A stretch of 64,000 nucleotides of DNA from Phascolarctos cinereus. Taxonomy: Eukaryota; Chordata; Mammalia; Diprotodontia; Phascolarctidae. Position numbers and translations under genes: made by a program. The stretch is from positions 1,860,001 through 1,924,000 of the forward strand of contig NW_018344159.1 in assembly GCF_002099425.1 (NCBI RefSeq), given 5' to 3'. This document shows positions 1 through 11,104 of this stretch, piece after piece (position 1 is the first letter of the stretch; the number at the start of each line of letters is the position of its first letter). The notes beneath the pieces were generated by a model. That model was not told the origin of the DNA and made no database searches. It worked only from the letters and a program-made list of their open reading frames with translations.

Positions 1-880
1 AAGCACGAATCTAGGAGAGAAGCACTCTTCAAATGTCTGCATCATGAGATTTTGCATGTATTAAGAACTTTCTAGGATTCATCTGTTACTATTATAAGTT
101 TGTGAAGAATTATGCTGTTATTGCTAAATCTCTCAACAATCTCACTCATGGTTATACAGTTGAAAAGAAGCAAAAACATAATGACAAAAAAGATAAAATT
201 TTCTTAACCCCTTCTACAAGACTTTTAGAGAATGTTGTGATGAAGTATGTGAAAAAGCTCTTAAGGATCTGTTAACTGCCTTACAAAAGCACCAGTTTCG
301 GCCTATGATTACTCAAACAAACCCTTTATATTACCATGGTTACTGGTTTGGGAGCAGTTCTATATGTAAAAAATGATGGTTATTAAAAAGAAAAACTTGT
401 GGCAATGGCTTTTAGAGGATTTAAAAATGGGGAAAATCAGTATCCAATAAATAAACTGGATTTTTTGTTACCATGGAAAATTTTAATAACTAAGTGTCTG
501 GAGTAAAATTTTATGGGAGGATGGATAGCAACTCACTATGCATATTTTCACTGGTGCTAAATTGGATGCTGCTTACTAAAGATGAGTAACGGCACCAATA
601 ATTAGGAGTTCAGTACATACGGGTAAAACTAATACAGGCACTGATGTCCTCTCTTATAGACCTAATGATATTGAAAATTACGTTCATATGTATGTGAAGT
701 CAGTAGTGAGAATTATTTGTCATTCCTGGGAAGATAATTTATAATGAAATATGAATGCAGTGGAGGTTTTGGAACTGCCATCCGAAAGCCTAACCAGCAT
801 TTGTGAATATTATTCCATTAAGCTAACTCACTTTACCTCTGTTATTGTTGGATGATTGGCAGTGAGAACAAATGAATGAT
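1..880 (+). mobile_element. Ty3/Gypsy-like LTR-retrotransposon pol fossil
   Basis: Conceptual reading of short plus-strand pieces resembles the pol gene of Ty3/Gypsy-type elements. Near 60-180 lies the end of a reverse transcriptase, with the familiar LGF..YY.F..NY spacing. From about 290 to 650 lies an RNase H-like stretch ending near a spot corresponding to the A-D-x-LSR end of that domain. It continues off the left edge of the window. No integrase and no clear LTR are visible. It is thoroughly broken, with roughly ten or more disruptions, and contains no usable frame, so it is an old fossil. The Gypsy assignment rests on motif order seen by eye; the subfamily is unknown. Confidence 0.6.
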
Positions 881-1949
881 GAAGTAATTACATGATATAT
901 ACATGATACAAGTACATGATAAATGTATTATACAATTATATGATATATATAATAAATACATGAAATATTAAAATCAATAAAGTGTTAATGGCTTAAATGG
1001 ACAGAGAAGGATTTTTTATTTATTAAAAAAATTGGACATAGATGAATGCAAAGAAACACAGTTCAGAACAAAAAATGGTCTGGAGGACTTTGGAGCTGCT
1101 GAATACTAGGGACCTGTAGCTTATTTGCATATAACATGAGTAAAGAGTTAAACTGAAAAAACCCCTAAGAAATCATATGAACATTTTGAGATCGAGGTAT
1201 GATTTTTAAGAGAATATATTGATTTAATAAGGAAATTTGGTGAGTAGTTTACCTTTAAAGTGAAAGGTAAGTCTCTGTGTAGGATGACCCTCTCACTTAA
1301 ACCACTGTAAATATAGGAATTTGGGATAGGAATCTGATATAGGATACTGGTGATAACACAAGTGTGTATGCTTTTCTTAAAGAATTGACCCGACCTACAT
1401 GCTGTGAACTCTTCTAATTGAACTATGCAGCGTCTAGGTCAGTGAATAACTGGTTGGACTGTTTTATGTAACCTAGAAATATCCAGTCTGTTGAGCTTTG
1501 CAGGTCTGTGGCTTAAAGGGAATTTCTATTCACATTAAGAGGTAAGACTTTCTAAAAACCTTTTAGAGAGCTATTATAAGCTGAAGGACTTTGTAAATGA
1601 TATGTTAGAGTACAGAGGAGAAGAGAATTTGAAGAGCAGTAAGGACTAACAGAAGAAGAGAAGGTGTTTTGTGAAATTCAGATATGTTCTGAATGGACTA
1701 GTGACATTTGGACCTTCAGTCTAGATTTGTGAATTACTCTAAACACATGGATTTCTTCCATTATGAGGTTCCCATCCAGGTTCCTGGAAGTGCAGGCCTA
1801 TTCTTTCCCTAAGTACTTAGTGCATTTGTGGGAGGGTGTGATCCGTATATATGTGTAGATTATGCTGTTTTATTATTTATGAACTTGCTGTTATTATTTC
1901 TTTATTGGTAAGTAGTTTTAAAAAGATATTAAAATGTCATTATTATTAT
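881..1949. other. Unassigned stretch right of the Gypsy fossil
   Basis: No reading frame of note and no repeat I recognise. It could be the degraded distal part or LTR of the neighbouring fossil, but nothing in the sequence proves that. Confidence 0.3.
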
Positions 1950-2092
1950 TATTTTTTTGGGGGGGCTAGGCAATGAGGTTAAGGCAATGACTTGGCCAGG
2001 GTCACACAGCTAGTGTCTGAGGCTGGATTTGAACTCAGGTCCTCCTGACTCCAGGGCTGGTGTTCTATCCACTGTGCCACCTAGCTGCCCCA
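1950..2092 (-). mobile_element. WSINE1-type tRNA-derived SINE
   Basis: Read on the minus strand it starts with the head GGGGCAGCTAGGTGGCACAG, carries the B-box region GAGTTCAAATCCAGC, and ends in an A-rich tail (T/G run on the plus strand at 1950-1966). Flanks AAAATGTCATT and AAAATGCTATT may be a worn target duplication. Confidence 0.88.
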
Positions 2093-2208
2093 AAATGCTA
2101 TTTTTGTAATAATGACTTATGTAGTGGCTGTGTAAACATCCCACATTGTGTGGGAATGTTACATTTTGAGTCACTAGTTGTGTATATAGAAGGGTTTCAG
2201 GGCTTCTA

Positions 2209-2280
2209 GCTTTTCAAGAACTAGAGTGTTGAGTAGGAGAAGTTGCTTTTCAAGAACTAGAGTGCTGAGTAGGAGAAGTT
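2209..2280. repeat. 36-bp tandem duplication (2 copies)
   Basis: Copies 2209-2244 and 2245-2280 differ at a single base. A TATA-like motif (TGTATATAGAAG) lies about 25 bp upstream. It may belong to a worn LTR or be an independent local duplication. Confidence 0.9.
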
Positions 2281-2444
2281 TATTTTTCTTCACAGCTACT
2301 CCTAAGAACCTAAGGAAGTTTGAGTATAACTGTCTCATAGTGTTGTATTTCTTGGAACTTGGACCTGAGGCAAGTTAGAGTGAGGGATTCAACATGGAGA
2401 GTAAATAGATGTCTACACACCCCATTCAAGAAATGATATGTTCA

Positions 2445-2599
2445 GGGAAAGCTAGGTGGTGCAGTGGATAGAACACCGGCCCTGTATTCAGGAGGACCTG
2501 AGTTCAAATCGGGCTTCAGACACATAACACTTGCTAGCCTGGGCAAGTCACTTAACCCCATTGCCTAGTCTCCCCCCCGCCAACCCCCCCTCAAAAACC
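2445..2599 (+). mobile_element. WSINE1-type SINE with target duplication
   Basis: Head GAAAGCTAGGTGGTGCAGTG, B box GAGTTCAAATC and a C/A-rich tail. It is flanked by 17-bp target duplications, AAGAAATGATATGTTCA (2428-2444) and AAGAAATGACACGTTCA (2600-2616), two mismatches apart. Confidence 0.92.
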
Positions 2600-2892
2600 A
2601 AGAAATGACACGTTCACTTTTGAGGTGGCTATCCCACGGACCACATTCCACTGATGCCATTGCCATTATATAATGAACATGAAAACATTCATCCCTTTTG
2701 AAAATGTCAACAGCTAGGTATCATGCTCAGTAAACTGATTCCAGAATGAATTCTTTTGAAGAAATGAAGGCAGGTACTTTTTATCTCAAAGTTCTCTGCA
2801 CAGAAGATATTCCTCTTCTGAGTTTCATTCTAGGTTTTTAGATTTCCTTTTTATTCCTGCATTCCAGTCTTATTTTGTTTTTTTTTTTTAAT

Positions 2893-3170
2893 TTTTTTTA
2901 ACTTTAGTAGTATTTTTATTTGAAAATATGTCACATTTTCCAAAAATAGAGATGCAATATGGCAGTTTAGTACCATAATATGTAAAACAATTTCTTTTTA
3001 AATTAATAACAATATTAAGTTTAAATGGTAGCAAAGTCAATTGACTCCTCAAATTCCAATAATAAAAAGATCTTTGCCATACATCTTTCTACAACAATTT
3101 TAGTTATTTTTCCCACCTTCCTTCCATGTTCTCTTCTGGTGTCTTTGTCCACTCACCTGTGAGTAATTTC
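2893..3170 (-). other. Probable 3'-transduced sequence
   Basis: This lies between the element's own A-rich end (about 3170) and a second terminal A run (2883-2892), inside the target duplication. On the minus strand an AATAAA signal (TTTATT at 2916-2921) sits about 25 nt before that A run, as expected if the transcript read through to a downstream poly(A) site. It does not resemble the L1 3' ends elsewhere in the window. Confidence 0.6.
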
Positions 3171-3945
3171 TTCTTTTTTTAAATTAAAAAAAAATTTTAG
3201 TGTATGTTTTTAAAACTTTGGGTTACAAATTTTCTCCCTTCCTCCCTCCTTACCCACCCTCATTGAAAAGGCAAGAATCTCAATATGTGTTATGGGTGTG
3301 TAGTCATGCAAAATGCTTCTATAGTAGTCCTGTTGTGAAAAATTAAGTATATTTCCCTTCATCCTATCCTACCCCCCATTTATTCTATTCACTCTTTGAC
3401 CCTGTCCTTCCTCAGAAGTGTTTGCTTTTGATTATCCCCTCCCTGAGTCTGCCTTCCCCTCTATCAGCCCCCTGCTCTCTTGTCCCCTTCCACCCTTATT
3501 TTCCTGTAGGGTAAGATAGATTTCTGTACCCCATTGTGTATGTTATTCCTTCCTTAAGCCAAATCCTATGAGAATAAGATTCACTCACTCCATTTCACCA
3601 TTCTCCATTTCCCTTCCACTGTAAAGGCCTTTTCTTTTCTGTTTCATGTGAGAGAATTTACCCCATTCTACTTTTCCCATTCTTCTTTTCCCAGTATAAT
3701 CCTCTCTCGCACCTTAATTTTATTTTCCAGATATCACCCCTTCATCTTCAACTCACCCTGTGCCCTCTATCTATGTATACATATGTATAATTTTTTCCCC
3801 TCCTACTACCCTAACACTGACAAAGGTCTCATGAGTTATAAATATCATCTTTCCATGCAGGAATGTAAACAGTTCAACCTTAATAGGTCTCTTATGATTT
3901 CTCTTTCCTGTGTACCTCTTCATGTTCCACTTGAGTCTTGTATTT

Positions 3946-4973
3946 GAAAGTCAAATTTTCTATTCAGCTGTGGTCTTTTCCTGAGGAATGATTGAAAGTC
4001 CCCTATTTCATTGAACGACCATTTTTTACCCTGAAGGATTATACTCAGTTTTGCTGGGTGGGTGATTCTTGGTTGTAGTCCTATCTCCTTTGCCCTCCAG
4101 AATATTATATTCCATGCCCTGCGGTCCCTTAATGTAGAAGCTGATAAATCTTGTGTTATCCTGATTTTGTTTCCAGAATACTTGAATTGTTTCTTTCTGG
4201 CTGCTTGTAATATCTTCTCCTTGACCTGGGAACTCTGGAATTTGGTTACAATATTGGTAGGAGTTTTCCTTTGGGGATCACTTTCAGAAGGTGGTTGGTG
4301 AATTCTTTCAATTTATATTTTGCCCTCTGGTTCTAAAATACCAGGGCAGTTTTCCTTGATAATTTCTTGAGAGATGATGTCTAGGCTCTTTTTTTGGTCA
4401 TGGCTTTCAGATAGTCCAATAATTTTTAAGTTCTCTCTCCTGGATCTATTTTCCAGGTCAGTTGTCTTTCCAATGAGATATTCCACATTTTCTTCTATTT
4501 TTTCATTCTTTTGGATTAGTGTTACAATGCCTTTAGTTCTCAAATTGTCTCTAGCTTCCAATTTCTCCAACCTAATTTTTAAGGAAGTATTTTCTTCAGT
4601 AAGCTTTTGGACTTCCTTTTCCATTTGGCCAATTTTGCTCTTCAGGGCATTCTTCTCCTCAATGGCTTTTTGGACCTCTTTTGCCATTTGAGTTAGGCTA
4701 TTTTTTAAGGTGTTATTTTCTTCAGTATTTTTTTTTTTTGATCTCCTTTAGCATCACTCTCAGCTTTCCCTCTACTTCTCTTACTTGCTTCTCAAAGTCC
4801 TTTTTGAGCTCTTCCATGGCCTGGGACCAATTTATATATTTCTTGGAGGTTTTGGATGTAGGAGCTTTGGCTTCTTTGTCTTTTTCTGGTTGTACATTTT
4901 GATCTTCTTTGTCACCAAAGTAAGATAATATAGTCTGACTCTTTTTATGCTGCTTGCTCATGATCCTGGCCAA
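3946..4973 (-). pseudogene. L1-type ORF1 (RNA-binding coiled-coil protein), broken
   Basis: L1 ORF1 proteins are trimeric RNA chaperones of the retrotransposition particle. Three blocks are visible on the minus strand. At 4722-4973 is an N-terminus beginning MARIMSKQHKKSQTILSYF. At 4313-4687 is a heptad-rich coiled coil followed by the conserved ENRSRRENLKIIGL segment. From about 4312 to 3946 are an RRM-like piece and the C-terminal domain, split over frames. The first two blocks part at an A homopolymer (T run at 4729-4738), typical of slippage. The frame is not intact. Family identity is firm; loss of function is inferred from the frame breaks. Confidence 0.85.
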
Positions 4974-5797
4974 TTATTTGAGTTATAAACTCTTTGTTAA
5001 GGTAGGAGTCTGTTTTCAGTGTGGAGAATGTACTGTCCCAATCTTCAGGCCTTTTGTGTAGCTGTTTTCAGAGATACTTCTAGTCCAAGGTACTATGATC
5101 AAGGGCAAGGTGTTTACTCCTTTCCTGGCCTGCACTCTGATCTATGAGTGACCACAAGCAGACTTTTATGTCTTGGAACTGTGAGAGTTTCCTATCCACA
5201 GCCACTACAAGCTCCACCACACCAGCCCTTCTCCTTGCCCCAGGACTGCCACCCAGAACTGTGACCCATATCCAAGCATGGGCAAAGCAAGAGATTCCTG
5301 CCTCAGCACTGGCAAAGAGATCGCTGTAATCCCCCTCTGATCATCCACTCGATCCCCCCTCAGTCTGTGGGCCAGAAGCTCAGGAGGCAGCTGCCACCCC
5401 AGGGCCACACTCTCAGGGAACTGGAACTGAGACCCTGAGCTCCTCTCTCAGCACCACAGAAACAGACTTTTCTCACTGACTTTCTAAGTTGTCTTTGGTA
5501 TTTGTGGGTTGAGAAGTCTGGAAACTGCCACAGCTCCCCGTGATTCAGTCTTCTGAGGCCTGCTTCAGGTTTGCTGTGGCCTGCACACCCACGCCAAACT
5601 ACACTCTTCTTCCCGCCCAGTGTGATATACCTTTCTGATCCAGGTTATCTTGGGCTGAAAATTTGTTTCACTCTCTCTTTTTGTGGGTCTTGCTGCTTTA
5701 GAATTTGTTTAAAACTATTTTTTATAGGTCTTTGGAGGGGTTTGGGGGAGAGCTCAAGCAAGCCACTGCTTTCACTCTGCCATCTTGGTTCCACCCC
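4974..5797 (-). promoter_or_regulatory. 5' UTR of the HAL1-like element
   Basis: This is the GC-richer leader upstream of ORF1, beginning GGGGTGGAACCAAGATGG, close to the usual L1 start (GGGGG..GGAGCCAAGATGG). L1 leaders act as internal promoters; that role here is inferred. Its presence means the copy is full-length at the 5' end. Confidence 0.7.
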
Positions 5798-5811
5798 CTT
5801 ATTCTGTTTTT

Positions 5812-6479
5812 AAACTGGCTAAAGAAAATTTCATTACCTTGAAGTCAAAGCTTCCTTTATTTTATCTCACAGGGTTAAAAGTTGTGTATTTATTCGAGGG
5901 GAACAATCAGTTGAATTCTCAATTTGTAGTTTTTTGCTTATTTTAAGAATTTTTGTGTCTCTTGGCCAATAATTTAAATCATCTTTTTAAATTATAAGGT
6001 AAATAATTTCATCCAGATCAAAGGCCCCATATAGGGAATTGCAATTTGGGACATCACAGGCATAAAATTTCACTTGTCTGAATAACCTGTAGGCTTAAAA
6101 TATATGTGAAATAAGCTAGCATGCTCTCTGACCATAAGGATGGTCTTCTACTGATGCTCTCTCAACTTTCTCTTTTGGGCCCTAATTCTAGAGTCTTTCC
6201 TGGAATCTTTTTGATTCCTACTTACTTAGGTCCTAAGTACCTGGAATCTTTCAATTTGAGAATTTACTGAGTCCTCGACCAACCATGATTCAGTCTCTTG
6301 TTTGTGAAGAATTTATCTTGGTGAAAAGACGCAGAGTACCTAGGGCACTGCCAAGTGATGTGCCATTTCTGGCCATCTAGACTAAGTCTGTGTATTGACC
6401 TTCATGATAGCCAATTACCAGAGACAGTAAGGAGCCTCTAATTGCTGGCTTACGATATTCCTTGGACGTTCATTGAAGC
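5812..6479. other. No recognised feature
   Basis: AT-rich non-coding DNA. The first bases are the old pre-insertion site of the element to the left. Confidence 0.4.
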
Positions 6480-6640
6480 TAGAGCTGATTTAGTCTCAGA
6501 CACCCACTAATCATTTGACCCTGGGCAAGTCACAACCTCTGTTAGCTTCAGTTTCCTCAACTGTGAAAGAGGATAATGGTGCTTACCTCACAGGTTTATT
6601 GCCTATGATTTATAAAAATAACTTTAGAAGTTGAGTGGGT
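6480..6640 (+). mobile_element. MIR/THER-like SINE fragment
   Basis: It contains TTTGACCCTGGGCAAGTCAC and CTTCAGTTTCCTCAACTGTG, the CORE-SINE central block, followed by a ..TACCTCACAGG.. 3' part. The head is worn. Confidence 0.75.
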
Positions 6641-6815
6641 GATGGTTTGGAGTGTAGAGAGACTTGTAGCATGGAGTTAGAAGATTATGCAATAGTCAGT
6701 GTAAGAGTTGATAAGGGCATGAACTGGCTAGTTGAGTAGAGAGAAGGAGACATATGAGAGAAGTTGTAAAGGTGGAAAGCACAAGATTTGGCAACAGCTT
6801 TGGCTGTTTGGTAAT
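6625..6815 (-). mobile_element. L2 LINE fragment
   Basis: The complement matches the L2 ORF2-3' region: ..GCAATAGTC.., GAGAAGTTGTAAAGGTGGAA and ATTTGGCAACAG are recognisable reverse-strand L2 phrases also seen near 18.1, 29.7 and 41.7 kb. Confidence 0.6.
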
Positions 6816-6907
6816 TCACGGGATGTTAACATGCAGAGTTATTGGGCTGAACTTTGTTTATCTATCAAAGATGCTTTTAACATACGTATGGGAGAAATCT
6901 TGGCTGA

Positions 6908-7090
6908 ATGAATGAATGAATGAATGAAAAAGCATGTATGAAGTGCTTACCATGTGCCAAGTACTTTGCTCAGGGCAGGGGATATAAATGCAAAAGTTAA
7001 AAGTCCCTGCACTCAAACTAATGGGGGAGAAAACACACATATAGGGGAATGGTGGCTAGGGCGGGAGAGGAACTATGGTCCAGAAAGTTA
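6908..7090 (-). mobile_element. L2 LINE 3' end
   Basis: It starts with the L2 terminal repeat (AATG)n, then ..AAGTGCTTACCATGTGCCAAGTAC.. and CTAATGGGGGAG. This is the complement of the L2 3' end and tail. Confidence 0.7.
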
Positions 7091-7554
7091 CAAGGATGAT
7101 GACCAGGGCCACAGGAGAGTAGATTGACACTCTCCAATAAGGAATAATGGCAGAATTGAATTAATCATGCTCTATGGTTCCAAAATGGGAACAGAGTGAG
7201 AAGGATATGTGTGCAGGGGCAAGGTAGTGGGCAAGGCTGGAGAAGAAATGACCAGAGATTGAGGAGTACAGTGAAGAATTTGGCAAAAGTTTTACTTAGC
7301 TAGTGGTTGAGGTCTGAAGGTTTAACTTTATTGAGCTTTTGGTAGTCAACAAACTATGAAAAACAAGGATATCTTGTATTCTCAGCACCTTTCAGTAAAA
7401 TTAGAGTCTATGAAAATGCTGTGTTGTGGAAAATCATTTGCAAGAAGCTTTTCATTTTCTTCTCAGATTTCTCAATGAATATGAGATGTTATGTCACAAG
7501 AAAATTTAAATGACTTTAGATATGATGTTCTAGGTATCATTGTAACTGATAACA

Positions 7555-7832
7555 ACAACAATAACAATGATAATGATAGCTAACATTCATATAGTGCCCA
7601 CTATGTGTCAGGCACTGTGCTGAGTACTTTACAAATATTATGTCGTTGATCTTCACAACAATCTTGGGAGATAGGTGTTATTATTATTCCATTTTACAGA
7701 TGAAGAAACTGATGCAAATGGGGGTTAAGTAACTTACGCAGGATTATTTAGCTAGTAAGTGCCTGAGGCCAGATTCGAACTCGGGGCTTACTTACTGCAT
7801 GTCTGATGCTCTATCCATTGTGTAGCTGTCCT
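7555..7832 (-). mobile_element. MIR SINE
   Basis: It is nearly full length on the minus strand. It has (AAT)n tail remains, CACTATGTGTCAGGCACTG, CATTTTACAGATGAAGAAAC and TTAGCTAGTAAGTGCCTGAG, ending in the worn tRNA-like head. Confidence 0.85.
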
Positions 7833-7931
7833 GAAACCTAGGATTAGAGCATTTTTCTTTAGTCATAATGGCTTTCTGCTGCTCCAGTCATTGTGGTAAA
7901 GTAGATGGAGCACTAGACTTGGAATCAGAAG

Positions 7932-8150
7932 TTGTTGTTCTGTTATTTAGTTGTGGCCAACTCTTTGTGAACCTGTATGGGGTTGTCTTGGTAAAGATAC
8001 TGAAATGGATTGCCATTTTCTTCTCCACTGGATTAAGGCAAACTAAGGTTAAGTCACTTGCCCAGGGTTATATAGCTAGTAAATATCTAAGGCTAGATTT
8101 GAACTCAAGTCTTTCTGACTGCAGGTCCAATATTCTATCCACTGATTCTG
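7932..8150 (-). mobile_element. MAR1-type CORE-SINE
   Basis: GTTGTTGTTCTGTTATTTAG tail, TTGGTAAAGATACTGAAATGG, the CORE block around 8010-8090, and a TCTATCCACTG head end. Old and diverged. Confidence 0.85.
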
Positions 8151-8157
8151 TCGCTTA

Positions 8158-8400
8158 CTAATAATAGCTCATGCTTATGTAATGTTTTAAGCTCTGTGAA
8201 GTGGCTTGTTTAGACTATCTAATTTGAATCTTACAACAACCCTATGAGCTTGGTGCATTTATTAGCTCCATTTTATAGATAAGAAAACTGAGTCTCAGGA
8301 CATCGTGACTTGGCCAAGATCACATAATTTTTAAATATCTGAGGCAGCATTTGAATCTAGGCTTTTCTGATTCTCAGTCGAGCAGTTGATGTATTATGCT
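8158..8400 (-). mobile_element. MIR SINE
   Basis: It has ..TCTTACAACAACCCTATGAG.., CATTTTATAGATAAGAAAAC and TTGGCCAAGATCACATAA, abutting the MAR1 copy to the left. Confidence 0.75.
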
Positions 8401-8409
8401 TGGACAACT

Positions 8410-8640
8410 TCTATTTTTTAGGCCTTACTTTCCTTAAAATTAAAATAAAGGGATTGGATTAAACTATTGAAGGCCCTTGACAGTTCTGACATTCTGTGAG
8501 CCTAAGTCATTTAACTTCTCTGAATCTCAGTTTTCTTTTCTTTTAAGTGGGTATAATAATAATTACACTATTCATCTTAGAGTTGTTAGACTAAAATAAG
8601 ACAATGTCTGCAAAGTGAGCTAAAAACTGAATTTCTACCA
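8410..8640 (+). mobile_element. Worn MIR / LINE 3'-end pieces
   Basis: GGGATTGGATTAAACTATTG..GGCCCTTGACAG resembles the end shared by CR1/L3 LINEs and MIR-like SINEs. AAGTCATTTAACTTCTCTGA through AATAATAATTACACTATTCA is a second, MIR-like piece. Boundaries are unclear. Confidence 0.45.
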
Positions 8641-9389
8641 GGATATCACATTATAAATATAACTCTCTATAAAATTTAGACTTTTTAGCTCTCTGACAGC
8701 AATAATCATTGAAGGAAATGTGTACTCAAGTCCTATGGGATTGTGTCTGATGTTACTGGTGTAATATCTGTGCCTAAGGCCAAATGGACTGTGTGAAGTG
8801 GCTCATTTTTAAATAGAATCTCTTTTCAAAGGTCAGCCATTGATTTTGTGGTCATAACTTCATTTTTTTGTATGTTACTGAAAAATGCCCAATTATAGTC
8901 AGTTATAAACAGAATTGGTAAAAGAGTTAAATTATATGGGGTAAGAGGAAGAATTGGGGTGTAGGTTTAAACTTTTGTAAACAGGACCAGCTCTAGGAAG
9001 TCAGTTCCTAAATTTCATATTGAAAAATGAAAATGTCTTGTTGAATATGCTCTTAAAACTTTTGATGACATTTGGTTTTGATATAACAGACCCTTCCCAA
9101 TAAATTTCATTACAAAGCCCCTCAGAAAGTACCCTATCCTGAAATTCTGTCAATTACTCAGCAAAAAAAGGGATGTGGTGTTTAAATTGGCATTGTGGTC
9201 TTGACATTGACCATTGTATCTGACCAGAGTTGTGTTGCCTCTAAGTGTTGATTTTACTTACATTTTCATGGTCATTTAAAATAAGATTTTTCATCACAAA
9301 TTTTTAACTTTTCTTCATATTATAGCAGTGATATACCTAAAGTTTCATTGGGGGAAAATACTACTTGCCTGAACCGAACTGAATCAAAT
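8641..9389. other. No recognised feature
   Basis: AT-rich, no reading frame, no repeat I can name. Confidence 0.4.
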
Positions 9390-9575
9390 CAATAATAGTT
9401 CCCATTTTTGTAACAATTCAGGCCTTCAAAACACCCCCCTTCCTACCCCCTTTACTTCCAATCTGTGTGAGGTAGGCATTGTAAGTATTATTATCCTGAT
9501 TTTAGAGATAAGAAAAATGAAGCTTTGAGGTGTTAAGAGACTCATCCATGGTCATACAGCTAGTTAGGTCCATCC
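9390..9575 (-). mobile_element. MIR SINE fragment
   Basis: GTGTGAGGTAGGCATTGTAAG, TTTTAGAGATAAGAAAAATG and GTCATACAGCTAG identify a minus-strand MIR lacking its head. Confidence 0.7.
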
Positions 9576-9601
9576 TGTTTTTAGGTCTTGTCCTTCTTTC
9601 A

Positions 9602-9864
9602 TGAGGCAGCTAGGTGGTATGATAGATAGAGTGTTGAGCCTGGAGTCAAAAACAATTATCTTCATGAGTTCAAATCTGGCCTTGGATACTTGTTAGCTGT
9701 GTGACCCTGGGCAAGTCACTTAACCCTGTTGGCCTCAGTTTCCTCATCTGTAAAATGAGCTGGAGATAGAAATGGCAAATCCCCCCAGTTTCTTTGCCCA
9801 GAAAACTGCTAACGGGGTCATAAAAAGTCAGATGGGACTGAAACAACTGAGCAACAACTTCTTT
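9602..9864 (+). mobile_element. MAR1-type CORE-SINE
   Basis: Head GAGGCAGCTAGGTGGTATGA, B box GAGTTCAAATC, CORE CTCAGTTTCCTCATCTGTAA, then the MAR1-specific part through ACTGAAACAACTGAGCAACA. Essentially full length. Confidence 0.92.
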
Positions 9865-10249
9865 CTACTGTGCCACACTACCTGCCTCTGACAAAATTAA
9901 CTTCAGTCATATCCTTATTATTTTTATCTTATTTCATTTTTCAATTTATTATTTTGATTATTTCTTTATGCTAATTGTTACCTCCCATATTTCATAGTGT
10001 CACATATAACTATGCAGCATTCACAGACCACAACCCGAAAAGCTTAAAAAACAAGAAGAGAAACTAGTGTCATTCAATAGCATCATACGCACAGAAAGCA
10101 GGTTAGTTGCTCTATCTATTCTTCTTGTGTGGAGACTTTTTGTTCCCAATTGATTGATTTTTATTTGGATCTTCTGTTCCAATTTCCTATAAGCATAGGC
10201 TGATGGAAAAATATTTCTTTTTCCATGTTAGCTTTTCTGTTGTGGAGAC
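9865..10249. other. No recognised feature
   Basis: AT-rich non-coding DNA between MAR1 and the MIR-like element. Confidence 0.4.
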
Positions 10250-10515
10250 TCCTGGTGTACAGATTGGACCTCTTTGTTCTGTTAAAAAGAATAATTCTCG
10301 CTTCTCAAATTTCAAGGTCTTTAGTGTCTAAAATTTTAATTGATAACCTGATATTAGTTATTGAACGGAGGAATATGTTGCCCTTTCATTTTTCAGAGGA
10401 GGTAGCTGAAATTTAGTGAGGTTCAGATGAATTGCTTTCCTAAAAGTTAAGTGATGGAGCTGAGACTCAAATCCAGGTTTTCTGAATCAAGTACACTGTC
10501 TACTCTACTTTACTT
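10250..10515 (-). mobile_element. MIR-like SINE with an unusual 3' half
   Basis: On the minus strand it begins with a MIR-like tRNA-derived head (10515-10440) and CORE-like block. From about 10390 to 10250 it then runs into a 3' part I do not recognise. The segment 10252-10450 recurs inverted at 11991-12190 at roughly 85% identity. Confidence 0.5.
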
Positions 10516-11057
10516 CCAGTATTCATCACTGAACATTAGTGCTCATATGCTGCCATATTATGTTTCCTTAGCTCTTCAATCATTCCCTATATCCTAGAGG
10601 TCACCATATCACCTTTATTCTTCCTTAAAGTGTTTTTGGATTCATTCTGTCCTCTTCCTTTTTATTTCTCTCCCTCCTGTATGAATTAAATGTCAGAGAT
10701 GAGAACTTGAACTTAGTTTTCTTGACTCCAATAATGATGTTCTTTTCACTGCAGTTTTTTTCTAGTGTTGTTTAAATTGACTTCCCTTTAATTCCAATCA
10801 AAATCAATCAACGAACCAGTAAGCATTTATGAAGTGCTTACTATTTGCCAGATATTAGTACTAAGTACTGGGGATACAAAGAAAGGAAAAAGAAAACCCT
10901 CTTCCTGTCTCAGTGCTCATTCTGTTTTTAAATAATAATTTCCTTTTTCCAATTGCATGTAAAGACAAATTTTAACATTCATTAAAAAACTTTTTGAGTT
11001 TCAATCCCCCTCCTTTCTTTGACCCTTCCAAAGATGGTAAGCAATTTGATATAGGTT

Positions 11058-11104
<47 letters not shown>

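Larger units (their letters stand above)
2883..5797 (-). mobile_element. ORF1-only L1 derivative (HAL1-like) with 3' extension
   Basis: On the minus strand the order is 5' end GGGGTGGAACCAAGATGG at 5797, a 5' UTR of about 0.8 kb, ORF1 (4973 to about 3946), about 0.75 kb of purine-rich inter-ORF/3' UTR sequence, an A-rich run near 3170, then 280 bp of other DNA and a terminal A run at 2883-2892. ORF2 is absent, as in half-L1 (HAL1) elements. The target duplication is CTTATTTTGTTTTT (2869-2882) versus CTTATTCTGTTTTT (5798-5811). On the minus strand the 5' copy is preceded by TTT and starts AAAAA, as expected for an L1 endonuclease site. Confidence 0.85.
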
